Source: Anaerolineae bacterium
GTDB lineage: Bacteria > Chloroflexota > Anaerolineae > Anaerolineales > Villigracilaceae
Length of the DNA: 19,904 nt
NCBI GenBank assembly: GCA_017303735.1
Contig: JAFLCF010000073.1
Span: forward strand, 1-19,904
Direction of reading: 5' to 3'
The position numbers and the translations under genes were made by a program. The notes beneath the pieces were generated by a model, which saw only the letters and a list, made by a program, of their open reading frames with translations, was not told the origin of the DNA and did not search any database. Positions 1-7,267 of this stretch are shown one piece after another. How positions within the stretch are numbered: position 1 is the first letter of the stretch; each line of letters begins with the position of its first letter.

Positions 1-91
1 CCCACTTGCCGATGGTCGTTTCGCCGGAGGTTCCGAGTGAAACATCTTTCCATTGATCGTCGTTCTGATAAAGGTTTTTTGTGACGAACAT
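1..91 (-). CDS. Partial gene, N-terminus of probable C39-like (papain-fold) protein
   Basis: Only the first 30 codons are present; the gene runs off the left edge. The ATG at 91-89 follows an AAGAAGGG ribosome-binding stretch. The peptide begins MFVTKNLYQNDDQWKDVSLG and continues with T-S-G-E-T-T-I-G-K-W. The pattern N-D-x-x-W-x-x-x-x-L-G-(T)S-x-x-T-I-G is typical of the start of C39-like peptidase domains, where a G-C pair carrying the catalytic cysteine usually follows immediately. That part lies outside the window, so the active site is not seen. Family assignment is inference from the short motif. It is divergent from the lipoprotein gene that starts at 388. Confidence 0.5.
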   Translation of the reverse strand, partial: MFVTKNLYQNDDQWKDVSLGTSGETTIGKW

Positions 92-387
92 ACAGCCCTT
101 CTTTCTGCAAAGAGATTGGATCGAGATGTCTGGATAATTTTACTCCATTTCATCCGATGCCGACTCGTCGATTTTTTAAGGTTGGAGGAAACCCCGCCTC
201 ACCCCGACTTTGAGCCTGTCTGCTCGCCCAAACCGGAGTGTACGCTTTGGCTTGATGCACCAATTTATATGAGCAACTCACCTTATGCAGTTTCTATGAT
301 TTACGTCACTTGAATTGAGGGAATAGTTTGCACATAATGTTATTTTCTATTGAAATTAGCTCAATGGTTGAATTAGGAGCGGAAAAT

Positions 388-1590
388 ATGAAAATACAAT
401 TCAAGATTGCCTTTCTCATTTTCTTTCTAACAGGATGTGTACCTTCCCCAGCTATTCCTATTGATGCGCAAAATACAGCCATGGTAGCCGTGCAGACTTA
501 TATCGCCCTCACCCAAACCGCTGCACCAACTCCTACTGTAATACCTACTGCAACTCCCCAAGCAACGTTAATACCTACACTACCTCCACCTCCCATCCTT
601 ACGCCAGATGCGATTCAAGTAGAACGATGGAGGGAATATGAAACCGCATTGGCAAAGGTTGTCCTTTCTTTTAAAAAAGCAGGTATAGAATACGATCCTG
701 AAATAGCCGAAGATGCTTTATGCGAATGGGACATTTTAGGGAGGGCTGGTCAGGAGGTGTACGTATTTGTAGTGTGTGTCTTTCCTAAGGGTCATGGTGA
801 CATGAGAATCCCCGCCATCATTTACCTTGAATCGGATGGATCGATTCGGTTGGTGAAACATCCTGAGCCTAAAGTAACAAATAGTTCAGTGTTTAACTAT
901 GATCCATTTCCAGTAGAGGTACAAGAAAAATTCTGCCATTATTTTTCATTTCAATCTGACCTCTTCTCGTGCCCATATGTTGGCACGGCTCCACGTCCAA
1001 GACTCGATATGCTATACGCGCATATTGAATATAGAAAAACCCACCCAGAAGAACCACCATTGGTGGTTTTATCCTTTACCTCTACAGCAACATTTGAATC
1101 AACAGTCACTCCTATATATCCAACCCCATCGCCGTTACCCACACTACCTCCACCACCCATCCTTACGCCTGATGCAATTCAAATAGAGCGATGGCGGGAA
1201 TATGAAACTGCACTAGCAAAAAACATTCTTCCAATGTTTGAGTATATGGTGCTTTGTGAATGGGACATTTTAGGACGCTCTGAGCAGGAAGTCTATGTAT
1301 GGGCTATTTGTCAAGTTCCTGTTGGTAACGACTCGCGACCAGCAGTGATTCGCCTAGGACTAGATGGGTCGATTCAGGAAGTGGAAGTCCTTAAGCGTAG
1401 CACCTCTTCCAATGTGGATGAGTTGTTTCCCAAAGAAGTACAAGAGAAATTTGACGCATATACTGGAAACTCTATTATTGATGGAAGGATAAAAGAGATG
1501 CATGACCATCTTGTCTATCGGGAAACCCATCCAGAAGAACCACCGCTAATTATTCTTAGCGCAATGCCTGCCCTAACCCCAACACCATAG
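388..1590 (+). CDS. Lipoprotein with two tandem copies of an uncharacterised domain
   Basis: Predicted secreted lipoprotein of 400 residues. The chosen ATG at 388 follows AGGAG at 375-379 and gives a signal peptide MKIQFKIAFLIFFLTGC, lipobox L-T-G-C with Cys17. The frame stays open upstream to 328, but that part has no ribosome site. After a Thr/Pro-rich linker come two homologous domains, each opening with L-P-P-P-P-I-L-T-P-D-A-I-Q-x-E-R-W-R-E-Y-E-T-A-L-A-K and closing with T-H-P-E-E-P-P-L-x-x-L-S. Both contain C-E-W-D-I-L-G-R and P-x-E-V-Q-E-K-F. The first copy has two extra segments: about 13 residues after the opening block, and about 20 Cys-containing residues after the E-V-Q-E-K-F block. 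I do not recognise the domain. Likely exposed on the outer face of the cytoplasmic membrane. Confidence 0.85.
   Translation: MKIQFKIAFLIFFLTGCVPSPAIPIDAQNTAMVAVQTYIALTQTAAPTPTVIPTATPQATLIPTLPPPPILTPDAIQVERWREYETALAKVVLSFKKAGIEYDPEIAEDALCEWDILGRAGQEVYVFVVCVFPKGHGDMRIPAIIYLESDGSIRLVKHPEPKVTNSSVFNYDPFPVEVQEKFCHYFSFQSDLFSCPYVGTAPRPRLDMLYAHIEYRKTHPEEPPLVVLSFTSTATFESTVTPIYPTPSPLPTLPPPPILTPDAIQIERWREYETALAKNILPMFEYMVLCEWDILGRSEQEVYVWAICQVPVGNDSRPAVIRLGLDGSIQEVEVLKRSTSSNVDELFPKEVQEKFDAYTGNSIIDGRIKEMHDHLVYRETHPEEPPLIILSAMPALTPTP
576..1562 (+). repeat. Intragenic tandem duplication (two diverged copies)
   Basis: Copy one runs from about 576 to 1074 and copy two from about 1140 to 1560, separated by a Thr/Pro-rich spacer. 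Nucleotide similarity is highest at the two ends (the block starting acactacctccacc at both 576 and 1141, and the THPEEPP-coding block) and falls off in the middle, where indels separate the copies. This is an old in-frame domain duplication inside one lipoprotein gene. Confidence 0.8.
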
Positions 1591-1639
1591 CATAGCCCCA
1601 GAAAAAGTAAAACGTACTACAAGCCATCTCAAAATACCA

Positions 1640-1721
1640 TGTCACCCTGAGGGAGCGTTCTTCGCGACCGAAGGGTCTCTCACTTTGGGCGTAGAGATCC
1701 TTCGCTCCGCTCAGGATGACA
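1640..1721. repeat. Dispersed imperfect palindrome (CCTGAG...CTCAGGATGACA type)
   Basis: The left arm tgtcaccctgagggagcg... and right arm ...cgctccgctcaggatgaca are imperfect inverted copies, with inner blocks gaccgaagggtctc and gagatccttcg also pairing. It lies between the convergent genes ending at 1590 and 1795. From general knowledge, very similar palindromes are scattered in intergenic regions of many environmental bacterial genomes. It may act as a structured convergent terminator. Confidence 0.65.
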
Positions 1722-1743
1722 TTTTTCAGAAAAGACTACTGAC

Positions 1744-1766
1744 CCACAGGATCACAGACCCTGTGG
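1744..1766. terminator. Small hairpin between convergent genes
   Basis: A perfect 7-base stem, CCACAGG at 1744-1750 and CCTGTGG at 1760-1766, encloses a 9-base loop. There is no clear T tract on either side, so termination is only a guess based on its place between two convergent genes. Confidence 0.3.
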
Positions 1767-1794
1767 AAGCATAAAAGTGCGAGAGGTGAGTTAC

Positions 1795-3117
1795 TTAATT
1801 GCAAAATGCGGGCGCATCGAAGAATTCCACTTGGGTGATGAACCAATTGTTATTGATCTTTTGAATCGTAATGGTCTGTGGCAATAATTGCGGATCGTTG
1901 CTTTGCACCAAAGCGCTATCTGAACGACGATAGAACTGGGTAGCCCATACCTCACAGGTATTGACTTGCAATTCAGTATTGCTAACAATGCGGATATCGT
2001 CAATATAACTCTTGTAATAATTAATTGCGGCAATTTCCACCAGTCCCTGCTGGTTGAGCGTATCGATTTCTGATTGCAGCGATTGCAGCACATCTCCCGC
2101 CATGATGCTTGCCGCTACAGAAGCGTCCCCTTTTCGGTAGGCTTCGATCTGTAATTGGATCGCCCGAGTTAGAAATTCTCCAACTTCCTTAGAAAGCTCC
2201 GGTGATACTCCATTTGCCTGATCTGGCAACAAGGGATTTGTGCCCGCGGCGATCTCTGCGCCGTCGTTCACTCCATCGTTGTCCATATCTGCATCGAGCG
2301 GATTCATGCGGTTCACGACTTCCACGCCGTCACCCAAGCCATCATTATCCGAGTCTGGGTTCTTCGGGTCGGTGCCGGTGATGAGAGTCTCATCGGTATC
2401 AGCCAAGCCATCACCATCTGAATCTTGTTTCGGGCTTTGCGGCGGAGTCTCATTTGGCTTGGGCAGTTCCGGCGCGGAGGGTGCTTCACTCGCCAGCCCA
2501 TACAGTGATTGAATGCCAGCGACATCATCCTGCCCAAGGAAACGATGCGGTTCACTGTAGGATGGATACATCAAAGCATTTGGGTCGTCACTATGTCCCA
2601 GCCCGAGGGCATGACCAATCTCATGGGCAGCGACCGTGAGCAGGTCCACGTTTTGTGAGGCGCTGTTCACCCATCGTTCTGCATCATCAAAATGTAAAAA
2701 GACCTGACGGTCCTCATACGGATTGGGATAGGAGGCATGTGCCAGCACATCACCGGGTCCATCAAATGGATCGCCGTCTCCATGTTCGCCTTCTGCCCAA
2801 CCGATGACGATATCAGCATCCTGACGTGACGTGGTTTCAGTAAAGGTCAACGACGTTTCGGCAGCCCAAAGTGCAAAGGCTTCACGGATCAATGCCTGCT
2901 CGTCATTGCCAGAGATCTTTTGAGTGCCATTGATAAAGTAATAGGTGATATTGGTCTTGCCCCATTTTGAAAGCGCACGAAACTCAGATGCTGCGCCAGT
3001 TTCATCGGGGTGATTGTCGTACCGGTATCCATCCTCATTTGATGTTGAAGGCGTTAGGGAAGAGCATGCGAGCATGAACACAAAACTGATGGATAGGAAT
3101 TGCATAAATCGTTTCAT
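1795..3117 (-). CDS. Matrixin-type zinc metalloprotease lipoprotein with calcium-binding repeats
   Basis: 440 residues. The N-terminus MKRFMQFLSISFVFMLAC is a lipoprotein signal with Cys18. Residues about 45-207 form a matrixin-like (M10) catalytic domain with the zinc motif HEIGHALGLGH (165-175) and a Met-turn A-L-M-Y-P around Met183. His165, His169 and His175 bind zinc and Glu166 is catalytic. A Pro-rich linker leads to residues 232-296, with three thrombospondin type 3-like D-x-D-x-D-G calcium-binding repeats (DSDGDGLAD, DSDNDGLGD, DMDNDGVND). Residues about 305-440 resemble an NTF2-like fold; that is inference. GGAG lies 8 bases before the ATG. Likely an extracellular, membrane-anchored protease. 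No inhibitor or transporter gene lies beside it. Confidence 0.9.
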   Translation of the reverse strand: MKRFMQFLSISFVFMLACSSLTPSTSNEDGYRYDNHPDETGAASEFRALSKWGKTNITYYFINGTQKISGNDEQALIREAFALWAAETSLTFTETTSRQDADIVIGWAEGEHGDGDPFDGPGDVLAHASYPNPYEDRQVFLHFDDAERWVNSASQNVDLLTVAAHEIGHALGLGHSDDPNALMYPSYSEPHRFLGQDDVAGIQSLYGLASEAPSAPELPKPNETPPQSPKQDSDGDGLADTDETLITGTDPKNPDSDNDGLGDGVEVVNRMNPLDADMDNDGVNDGAEIAAGTNPLLPDQANGVSPELSKEVGEFLTRAIQLQIEAYRKGDASVAASIMAGDVLQSLQSEIDTLNQQGLVEIAAINYYKSYIDDIRIVSNTELQVNTCEVWATQFYRRSDSALVQSNDPQLLPQTITIQKINNNWFITQVEFFDAPAFCN

Positions 3118-3154
3118 TGAGTGACTCCGGTAAAGAAGAGTTCAAGAGATCAAA

Positions 3155-4429
3155 TTAAAACCCGCAGCAGATCCACGCACCCGCCAGCAATTCTTCAGGG
3201 ATGCCATTTGGTTCAGTGAATTGTCGTGCTACAAATTTGCCGCCTTGCATCACATACTCTATATTCTTTCGGTCTGCCAGAGAGCGCAGATCATCCAGCG
3301 GATTCTTTTTTACCACGATCAGGTCTGCCAGCTTTCCCGCTTCAAGCGTGCCCAGTTTGGAGTCCCAGCCGAGAGCGCGCGCCGCGTTCTTTGTCGAAGC
3401 GACGATACAGTCCAGTGTTGAAATGCCTGCCTGCGACATGTAATACAACTCCAACGCATTCTCACCGTGGAAGTTGTATGGGGTGGCTGCATCGGTTCCC
3501 ATTGCGATGGGAACGCCCATCTCATACGCTTTGCGGATCGATCTCATCGCATCTTCCTGCGTCTCTTTGCTTTTCTCCATGATCCAATCCGGAATGCCCG
3601 GTCGGTCGCCATAGACCACGTCAAAGCCAGCTTTCAACGTAGGCACAAGGAATATCTCCTCTTTTGCCATGCGGTCCATGATGCGCGGATCTTGATTCAA
3701 GTAAGTGCCATGCTCAATGGTCTTTGCACCTGCTTCAACTGCATTGCGAATGCCTTCGATGCCATGCGCATGTGCGGCAACGATCTTGCCGACCTTGGCG
3801 GCTTCCACCACTGCTGCACGGATCTCTTCCAATTCAAAGGTGGCGGCACCGGGCTTCTCGCCAGGGGCAAGGACAGCTCCCGTTGCCAGCACTTTGATCA
3901 AGTCTGCGCCTGCTTTCAATTGCTCGCGTGCCGCCTTGCGCACTTCTTCCACGCCATCGGCTTCGCGATACATGCCGTCGTACCATTCTGTGCCGGTGGT
4001 TGTGATCGAGAGCAACTTCCCAGCGAGTGACATGCGCGGAGCGGCGAACATGCCTGCTTCCACAGCTTTACGAAGCGAGAATTCCAAATGATGTCTGCCG
4101 CCCACATCACGGATGGTCGTCACTCCCGCCGCCAACGTGTTTTGGGCATGCTTCAACATAATCAGCGTGGACCAACCCCACGGTCCCGCCATGGTGCTAT
4201 CTGGCAGAGACTCAGCCGCAATATGCACATGGCAGTCGATCAAGCCGGGCATAATCGTGCGCCCTGTGAGATCAAGTTCATGGGCTTCTTTGCCTTCGGG
4301 TGTTTTCCAATCTTCTGCCTTTCCAGCGAAGACGATCTTATCGCCCTCAATAACGATCACTCCGCGTTCGATTGGTTTTGCACCTGTGCCGTCGATCAAT
4401 GTGGCATTCTTAAGGATATGCAGAATCAT
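3155..4429 (-). CDS. Amidohydrolase family protein (imidazolonepropionase/prolidase-like)
   Basis: Metal-dependent hydrolase of 424 residues from the chosen ATG at 4429, which has GGAG nine bases upstream and begins directly with the usual MILHILKNATLIDG strand. An ATG five codons earlier has no ribosome site. Metal ligands are visible: H-V-H at residues 67-69 (PGLIDCHVH), a probable carboxylated Lys179 (DLIKVLATG), H-A-H at 220-222, His240 in I-E-H-G-T and Asp313 in M-G-T-D. The C-terminal G-x-L-x-x-G-K-x-A-D-L-I-V block closes the small beta domain. The subfamily cleaves cyclic amides or Xaa-Pro/Arg dipeptides; the substrate cannot be read from the sequence. Cytoplasmic, no signal peptide. 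It follows the phosphoesterase gene on the same strand but a terminator lies between them. Confidence 0.9.
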   Translation of the reverse strand: MILHILKNATLIDGTGAKPIERGVIVIEGDKIVFAGKAEDWKTPEGKEAHELDLTGRTIMPGLIDCHVHIAAESLPDSTMAGPWGWSTLIMLKHAQNTLAAGVTTIRDVGGRHHLEFSLRKAVEAGMFAAPRMSLAGKLLSITTTGTEWYDGMYREADGVEEVRKAAREQLKAGADLIKVLATGAVLAPGEKPGAATFELEEIRAAVVEAAKVGKIVAAHAHGIEGIRNAVEAGAKTIEHGTYLNQDPRIMDRMAKEEIFLVPTLKAGFDVVYGDRPGIPDWIMEKSKETQEDAMRSIRKAYEMGVPIAMGTDAATPYNFHGENALELYYMSQAGISTLDCIVASTKNAARALGWDSKLGTLEAGKLADLIVVKKNPLDDLRSLADRKNIEYVMQGGKFVARQFTEPNGIPEELLAGAWICCGF

Positions 4430-4471
4430 ACGGTATATCTCCATTTTTCATGAATAACGAGCTTGAATCAA

Positions 4472-4492
4472 AATGCGGCTTTAAGCCGCATT
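4472..4492 (-). terminator. Rho-independent terminator after the phosphoesterase gene
   Basis: AATGCGGCTT (4472-4481) and AAGCCGCATT (4483-4492) are perfect inverted arms; the minus transcript ends in TTTTG. It lies 20 bases past the stop of the 4512-5249 gene. Confidence 0.75.
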
Positions 4493-4511
4493 GTTTACTC
4501 AGAGATCAAGG

Positions 4512-5249
4512 TTACCGATTCTGATATTGCTTGAACCACCAGTCTTCACTTGGCAGACCGCTAGACTTGACATGCTCAAGCAGTTCGTCAATATCGAAGT
4601 AGATGCGGCGCATATCCGAGCGCAGAAAATCCCCCTCCTGTTCAACAATACAGTATTCTGCCCAAGGTAAAAGGCTCGGTGGGTTGCCCGGGCTAAAAGC
4701 GAATTTGAACGTATTCCCAACACTACCTGCATTCAGAATCAACTTATCCCCGTATCGCCGGTGCATTTGAATATGAGAATGCCCGCCGATGAACACATTG
4801 GCTGTGTGTCCTTCCAAACACGCATCCAGGGTTTCATGCGGGGTGGTGGCAAGGATCAAGTCTGTGGTTGATTTGGGCGAACCGTGAAAGGCAAGAAGTT
4901 CGACCCCATTTGGGAATTGAACTTGATGGGTGGGTTTAAACGAAGCGAGATATTGCATATCCTCTTTTGAAAGGTGCTCGCATCCCCACAAAAGATCCGG
5001 GATCAGGTACTCGGTAATTTCATACTGTGCAGATTTTTCAGGCTCCATGATCGCCTGATCATGATTCCCCATGATGGTAACAGCCTTCCACGATCTTAAT
5101 GCCTCAAGCACCTCTGCGGGCTGCGGACCCAGGCTGACGGTATCGCCCAAACAGATCAATTGATCGATGTTCTGCCGTTTAATATCAGCAAGAACTGCTT
5201 CGAACGCTGTAAAATTCCCATGAATATCTGAAACAAAAGCAATGCGCAT
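4512..5249 (-). CDS. Calcineurin-like metallophosphoesterase
   Basis: 245 residues of the Metallophos_2 type, related to bacterial YfcE/MJ0936-like phosphodiesterases. All dinuclear-metal motifs are present: S-D-I-H-G-N (Asp8, His10), L-G-D (Asp36), G-N-H-D (Asn62, His63), His122 in F-H-G-S, and G-G-H-S-H (His157, His159), followed by L-N-A-G-S-V-G. The frame extends 14 codons upstream to a TTG, but homologues start at MRIAFVSDIHGN, so the ATG at 5249 is used. No Shine-Dalgarno sequence is seen. TACAAT ten bases upstream (minus strand) is a plausible -10 box, suggesting a near-leaderless message. Cytoplasmic; substrate unknown. Confidence 0.9.
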   Translation of the reverse strand: MRIAFVSDIHGNFTAFEAVLADIKRQNIDQLICLGDTVSLGPQPAEVLEALRSWKAVTIMGNHDQAIMEPEKSAQYEITEYLIPDLLWGCEHLSKEDMQYLASFKPTHQVQFPNGVELLAFHGSPKSTTDLILATTPHETLDACLEGHTANVFIGGHSHIQMHRRYGDKLILNAGSVGNTFKFAFSPGNPPSLLPWAEYCIVEQEGDFLRSDMRRIYFDIDELLEHVKSSGLPSEDWWFKQYQNR

Positions 5250-5363
5250 AATTTTTCTAATTGTACACGACGCGACCGGATTTTTTAGCAAAATAGAACT
5301 TTTGGGTGATGGAATAAAATCCGCATCTTCCCTGTACCGGGCTGGGTCTGCCTCGTTGAGTTT

Positions 5364-5810
5364 TCAGCCAGACCGAACTGTGATCTCCTCTACATTTAAC
5401 GTCACTTCAAGCATATCTCCATAGTGGATGCCCGGAATTTCATATGTGATCACTTCGACCAGAGATGGGTTTTGAAAATGGGTCTTCTTCGTCTCTGGGT
5501 GTGGATAATACACCCAACCGGCATATTCCACGTTTTTAAAGATGACATTGCAACGCGAAAAGGAAAAGGTCTCTGGCGGGTGCAGGTCTGTCCATTCCAC
5601 AAGTGGAAAGGTCAACTCCGGCGCGGTCATCTCAAAGGTGAATGGGGCAATCGAAATGTTCAACGTGCCGTTAAAGAATCCATACAGGTCTAAGCCGCGT
5701 TCTTTAAAATATGGTTTTTGTTTTTCAAGCGAACTGTAGGGATATGCAGCAGAGGGCCGCGAGGCAACTTGATGTCCGGGGGTGAGGATGCCTGGCAGGC
5801 GTTTGTTCAT
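5364..5810 (-). CDS. Small protein resembling CTP-dependent riboflavin kinase (RibK-like)
   Basis: 148 residues, no signal peptide or membrane segment. Features recalling the RibK beta-barrel family are a Gly-containing first strand (P-G-I-L-T-P-G-H), an F-F-N-G-T-L-N-I block near residues 45-52 (compare P-G-T-L-N-V in RibK), a Y-P-H-P-x-T-K-x-x-H segment, and a C-terminal V-E-V-I-T...G-D-M-L-E-V block matching E-I-I-A-P...G-D-E-V-E-V. Archaeal RibK uses CTP to phosphorylate riboflavin; whether this protein does so is unknown. The ATG at 5810 has no ribosome site, but TATACT lies eight bases upstream, as in leaderless genes. It is divergent from the EF-Tu-like gene at 5982. The function is inference from motif order only. 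Confidence 0.65.
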   Translation of the reverse strand: MNKRLPGILTPGHQVASRPSAAYPYSSLEKQKPYFKERGLDLYGFFNGTLNISIAPFTFEMTAPELTFPLVEWTDLHPPETFSFSRCNVIFKNVEYAGWVYYPHPETKKTHFQNPSLVEVITYEIPGIHYGDMLEVTLNVEEITVRSG

Positions 5811-5818
5811 GATGAGGC

Positions 5819-5824
5819 AGTATA
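5819..5824 (-). promoter_or_regulatory. -10 box for leaderless start at 5810
   Basis: TATACT on the minus strand, followed by eight bases and the ATG. No good -35 box is visible. One of several genes here with a -10 box this close to the start codon. Confidence 0.4.
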
Positions 5825-5907
5825 TCAGGGGTTTGCTAAAAACTCCCGGCAGAGAAAATGCCCAAAGCGGGCAACCAATTCAGGGTTAGGAAAGAGGCGC
5901 AGTTTAA

Positions 5908-5935
5908 TTTATCCGTGTGCGATTTGTGCTATTGT
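5908..5935 (+). promoter_or_regulatory. Possible extended -10 promoter of the EF-Tu-like gene
   Basis: TGC-TATTGT (-10 at 5930-5935) with TTTATC (5908-5913) 16 bases upstream. The expected 5' UTR of about 40 bases contains an imperfect hairpin (gcccaatc 5942-5949, gatcgggc 5962-5969) just before the AGGAG. Confidence 0.35.
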
Positions 5936-5981
5936 ATATATGCCCAATCGGTTCGAACGTAGATCGGGCAGGAGTAAACTG

Positions 5982-6254
5982 ATGGAACTCGAAATTGGAA
6001 AGGTCATTCACTATTACAACCACCTGAGCGTGGCGGTGCTGGAATTGGTGGAAGAACTAAAATTGGGAGATAAAGTCCACTTTGTTGGGATCTCCACTGA
6101 TTTTGTTCAGCGGGTTACCTCTATGGAAGTGGAGCATCACCCGGTGCTGTGGGTAAAGGCAGGCGATCACATGGCGATCAAGGTTGTTCAACCTGTCCAT
6201 GTGCATGATGTGGTCTATCGCGTAGTAACAGAGGAGACGGAGCCAATCGCCTGA
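5982..6254 (+). CDS. Stand-alone EF-Tu domain-II-like protein
   Basis: 90 residues starting MELEIGKVIHYYNHLSVAVL. The ATG at 5982 has AGGAG at 5970-5974 and seven bases of spacing; the longer open frame from 5718 overlaps the opposite gene and is rejected. The pattern G-K-V-x-H-Y-Y...A-V-L-E-L...L-K-x-G-D-x-V-H-x-x-G...F-x-Q-x-V-x-S-M-x-V-E-H-x-P-V...G-D-x-x-x-I-K-V is that of domain II of translational GTPases (EF-Tu/IF2), without any GTPase domain. Such small proteins are often annotated as translation elongation factor-like; their role is unknown. A terminator follows 67 bases downstream. Confidence 0.8.
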   Translation: MELEIGKVIHYYNHLSVAVLELVEELKLGDKVHFVGISTDFVQRVTSMEVEHHPVLWVKAGDHMAIKVVQPVHVHDVVYRVVTEETEPIA

Positions 6255-6320
6255 ATCTGACCTGCGATAGGAATGGTTGATTGTAAGCAGGCTTTTGAGC
6301 GATGCTTTAGTTCGGTGTGT

Positions 6321-6354
6321 CAAAGAGGCGGACTTTCAAAAGTCCGCCTCTTTG
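6321..6354. terminator. Bidirectional terminator between convergent genes
   Basis: Perfect 16-base inverted arms, CAAAGAGGCGGACTTT (6321-6336) and its complement (6339-6354), separated by two bases, between the stop at 6254 (plus) and the stop at 6360 (minus). T-rich ends (TTTGTTTG) on the plus side. It can serve both transcripts. Confidence 0.85.
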
Positions 6355-6359
6355 TTTGA

Positions 6360-6740
6360 TCAGTTCATCTTGCGCCAAACCAAAAATTGCAAGGTTGCGA
6401 AGGCATCGACGCAGATGGCGGTGATGCCAATCGCCCATTTGGCTTCTGCTGTGAAGGTAAAAACAGGCAACACGAGTAATAGAATATTGAGCAGAACCCA
6501 GGCTGAATCAGCGAGGATGGTGAAAAGAGTAAACCTTCGGGTAATGACGGGGCGAGTTGCCATGAAGGTGATAAATGCCCCGTAGAGGATTAATCCAACG
6601 CCGAGTCCGGTCATCACGATGGGGAGCGTGTTGAGAAAGCCTGCCAGCGGTTCGGCGGCGAGTGTGAAGATGATTCCGCTGGTGAAGCAGAAGGTGCCGT
6701 TGGAGACAAGTAGTCGGCTGAGATTAAGTTGATCGTTCAT
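6360..6740 (-). CDS. Small four-helix integral membrane protein, unknown function
   Basis: 126 residues with four likely membrane helices (about 13-33, 38-60, 70-92 and 97-120), each end marked by short charged loops (A-T-R-P-V-I-T-R-R; A-E-A-K-W). I see no catalytic motif and do not recognise the family. It starts three bases after the stop of the 6744-7187 membrane gene, so the two are almost certainly one transcript and probably translationally coupled, which would explain the weak ribosome site. A bidirectional terminator follows the stop. Confidence 0.75.
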   Translation of the reverse strand: MNDQLNLSRLLVSNGTFCFTSGIIFTLAAEPLAGFLNTLPIVMTGLGVGLILYGAFITFMATRPVITRRFTLFTILADSAWVLLNILLLVLPVFTFTAEAKWAIGITAICVDAFATLQFLVWRKMN

Positions 6741-6743
6741 GGC

Positions 6744-7187
6744 TTACGTTTTCTTGAAAGTTTTATATGTGGCAGATAATGGAATGGCGAACAGCAGGAT
6801 AAAACCTACATTGAGCACTGCATTTTGCCAGAAGCCGGTGGCAATAGACATAATAGTATCTGGAATGAACCAGAGTGTCATGGCAACGGCAATGCTGACC
6901 CAGCCTGTCCATTCGCCGTTACGGAAATGAGTAAAGAGGGTGTACATCATTGAAACACCCCAGCCGATCATGACCGCGCCCATGATGGCATGCGCAAGGG
7001 TGATATATCGTATGGCATCTGGCGGAAAGGTTTCCATGTAGTCTGCTGAGCCGAAGACCATCAGGCTAAAGCCCTGACGCACGAGATTTGGGAGCAGTGA
7101 TTGTGCGACACCGAAGACGATCACGATGATATCCGCGGCGACGAGCCAGCGCCACCAGAAGTTGAGTTGGGTTGATTTGTTGTTCAT
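6744..7187 (-). CDS. Small four-helix integral membrane protein, unknown function
   Basis: 147 residues from the ATG at 7187, which has AAGGAG nine bases upstream; the frame extends upstream through non-coding sequence and is trimmed. It has four likely membrane helices, at about 13-35, 62-82, 93-112 and 118-138. Its size and topology resemble the next gene downstream, and the pair may act together. No known motif is visible. It lies 80 bases after the stop of the larger membrane gene. Confidence 0.8.
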   Translation of the reverse strand: MNNKSTQLNFWWRWLVAADIIVIVFGVAQSLLPNLVRQGFSLMVFGSADYMETFPPDAIRYITLAHAIMGAVMIGWGVSMMYTLFTHFRNGEWTGWVSIAVAMTLWFIPDTIMSIATGFWQNAVLNVGFILLFAIPLSATYKTFKKT

Positions 7188-7267
7188 TATGAATTTCTCC
7201 TTTTTGCCCCATTCTAGGAGTTCGCGGACTGCCATGTCCACGAAAAAGACTGCCATGTACTGCCAAT

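Noticed and set aside
53..313. Plus-strand open frame of 86 codons near the left edge
   Set aside because: It overlaps the 5' end of the better supported minus-strand gene (ATG at 91 with ribosome site), has no ribosome site and no recognisable features.
3467..4030. Long plus-strand frame of 187 codons inside the amidohydrolase
   Set aside because: It is antisense to a gene with complete catalytic motifs; Cys/His-rich composition is typical of a shadow frame.
5718..5981. Upstream extension of the EF-Tu-like gene
   Set aside because: It overlaps the RibK-like gene on the other strand, and the ATG at 5982 has an ideal ribosome site and matches the family start.
6385..6420. GCAAGGTTGCGAAGGC similar to the CGCAAAGGCG repeat
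   Set aside because: It is coding sequence at the 3' end of a membrane protein and lacks the inverted partner.
7226..7261. Direct repeat GACTGCCATGT, two copies 21 bases apart, as an operator
   Set aside because: Only two short copies, inside the transcript between two membrane genes and downstream of one of them; chance or slippage is as likely.
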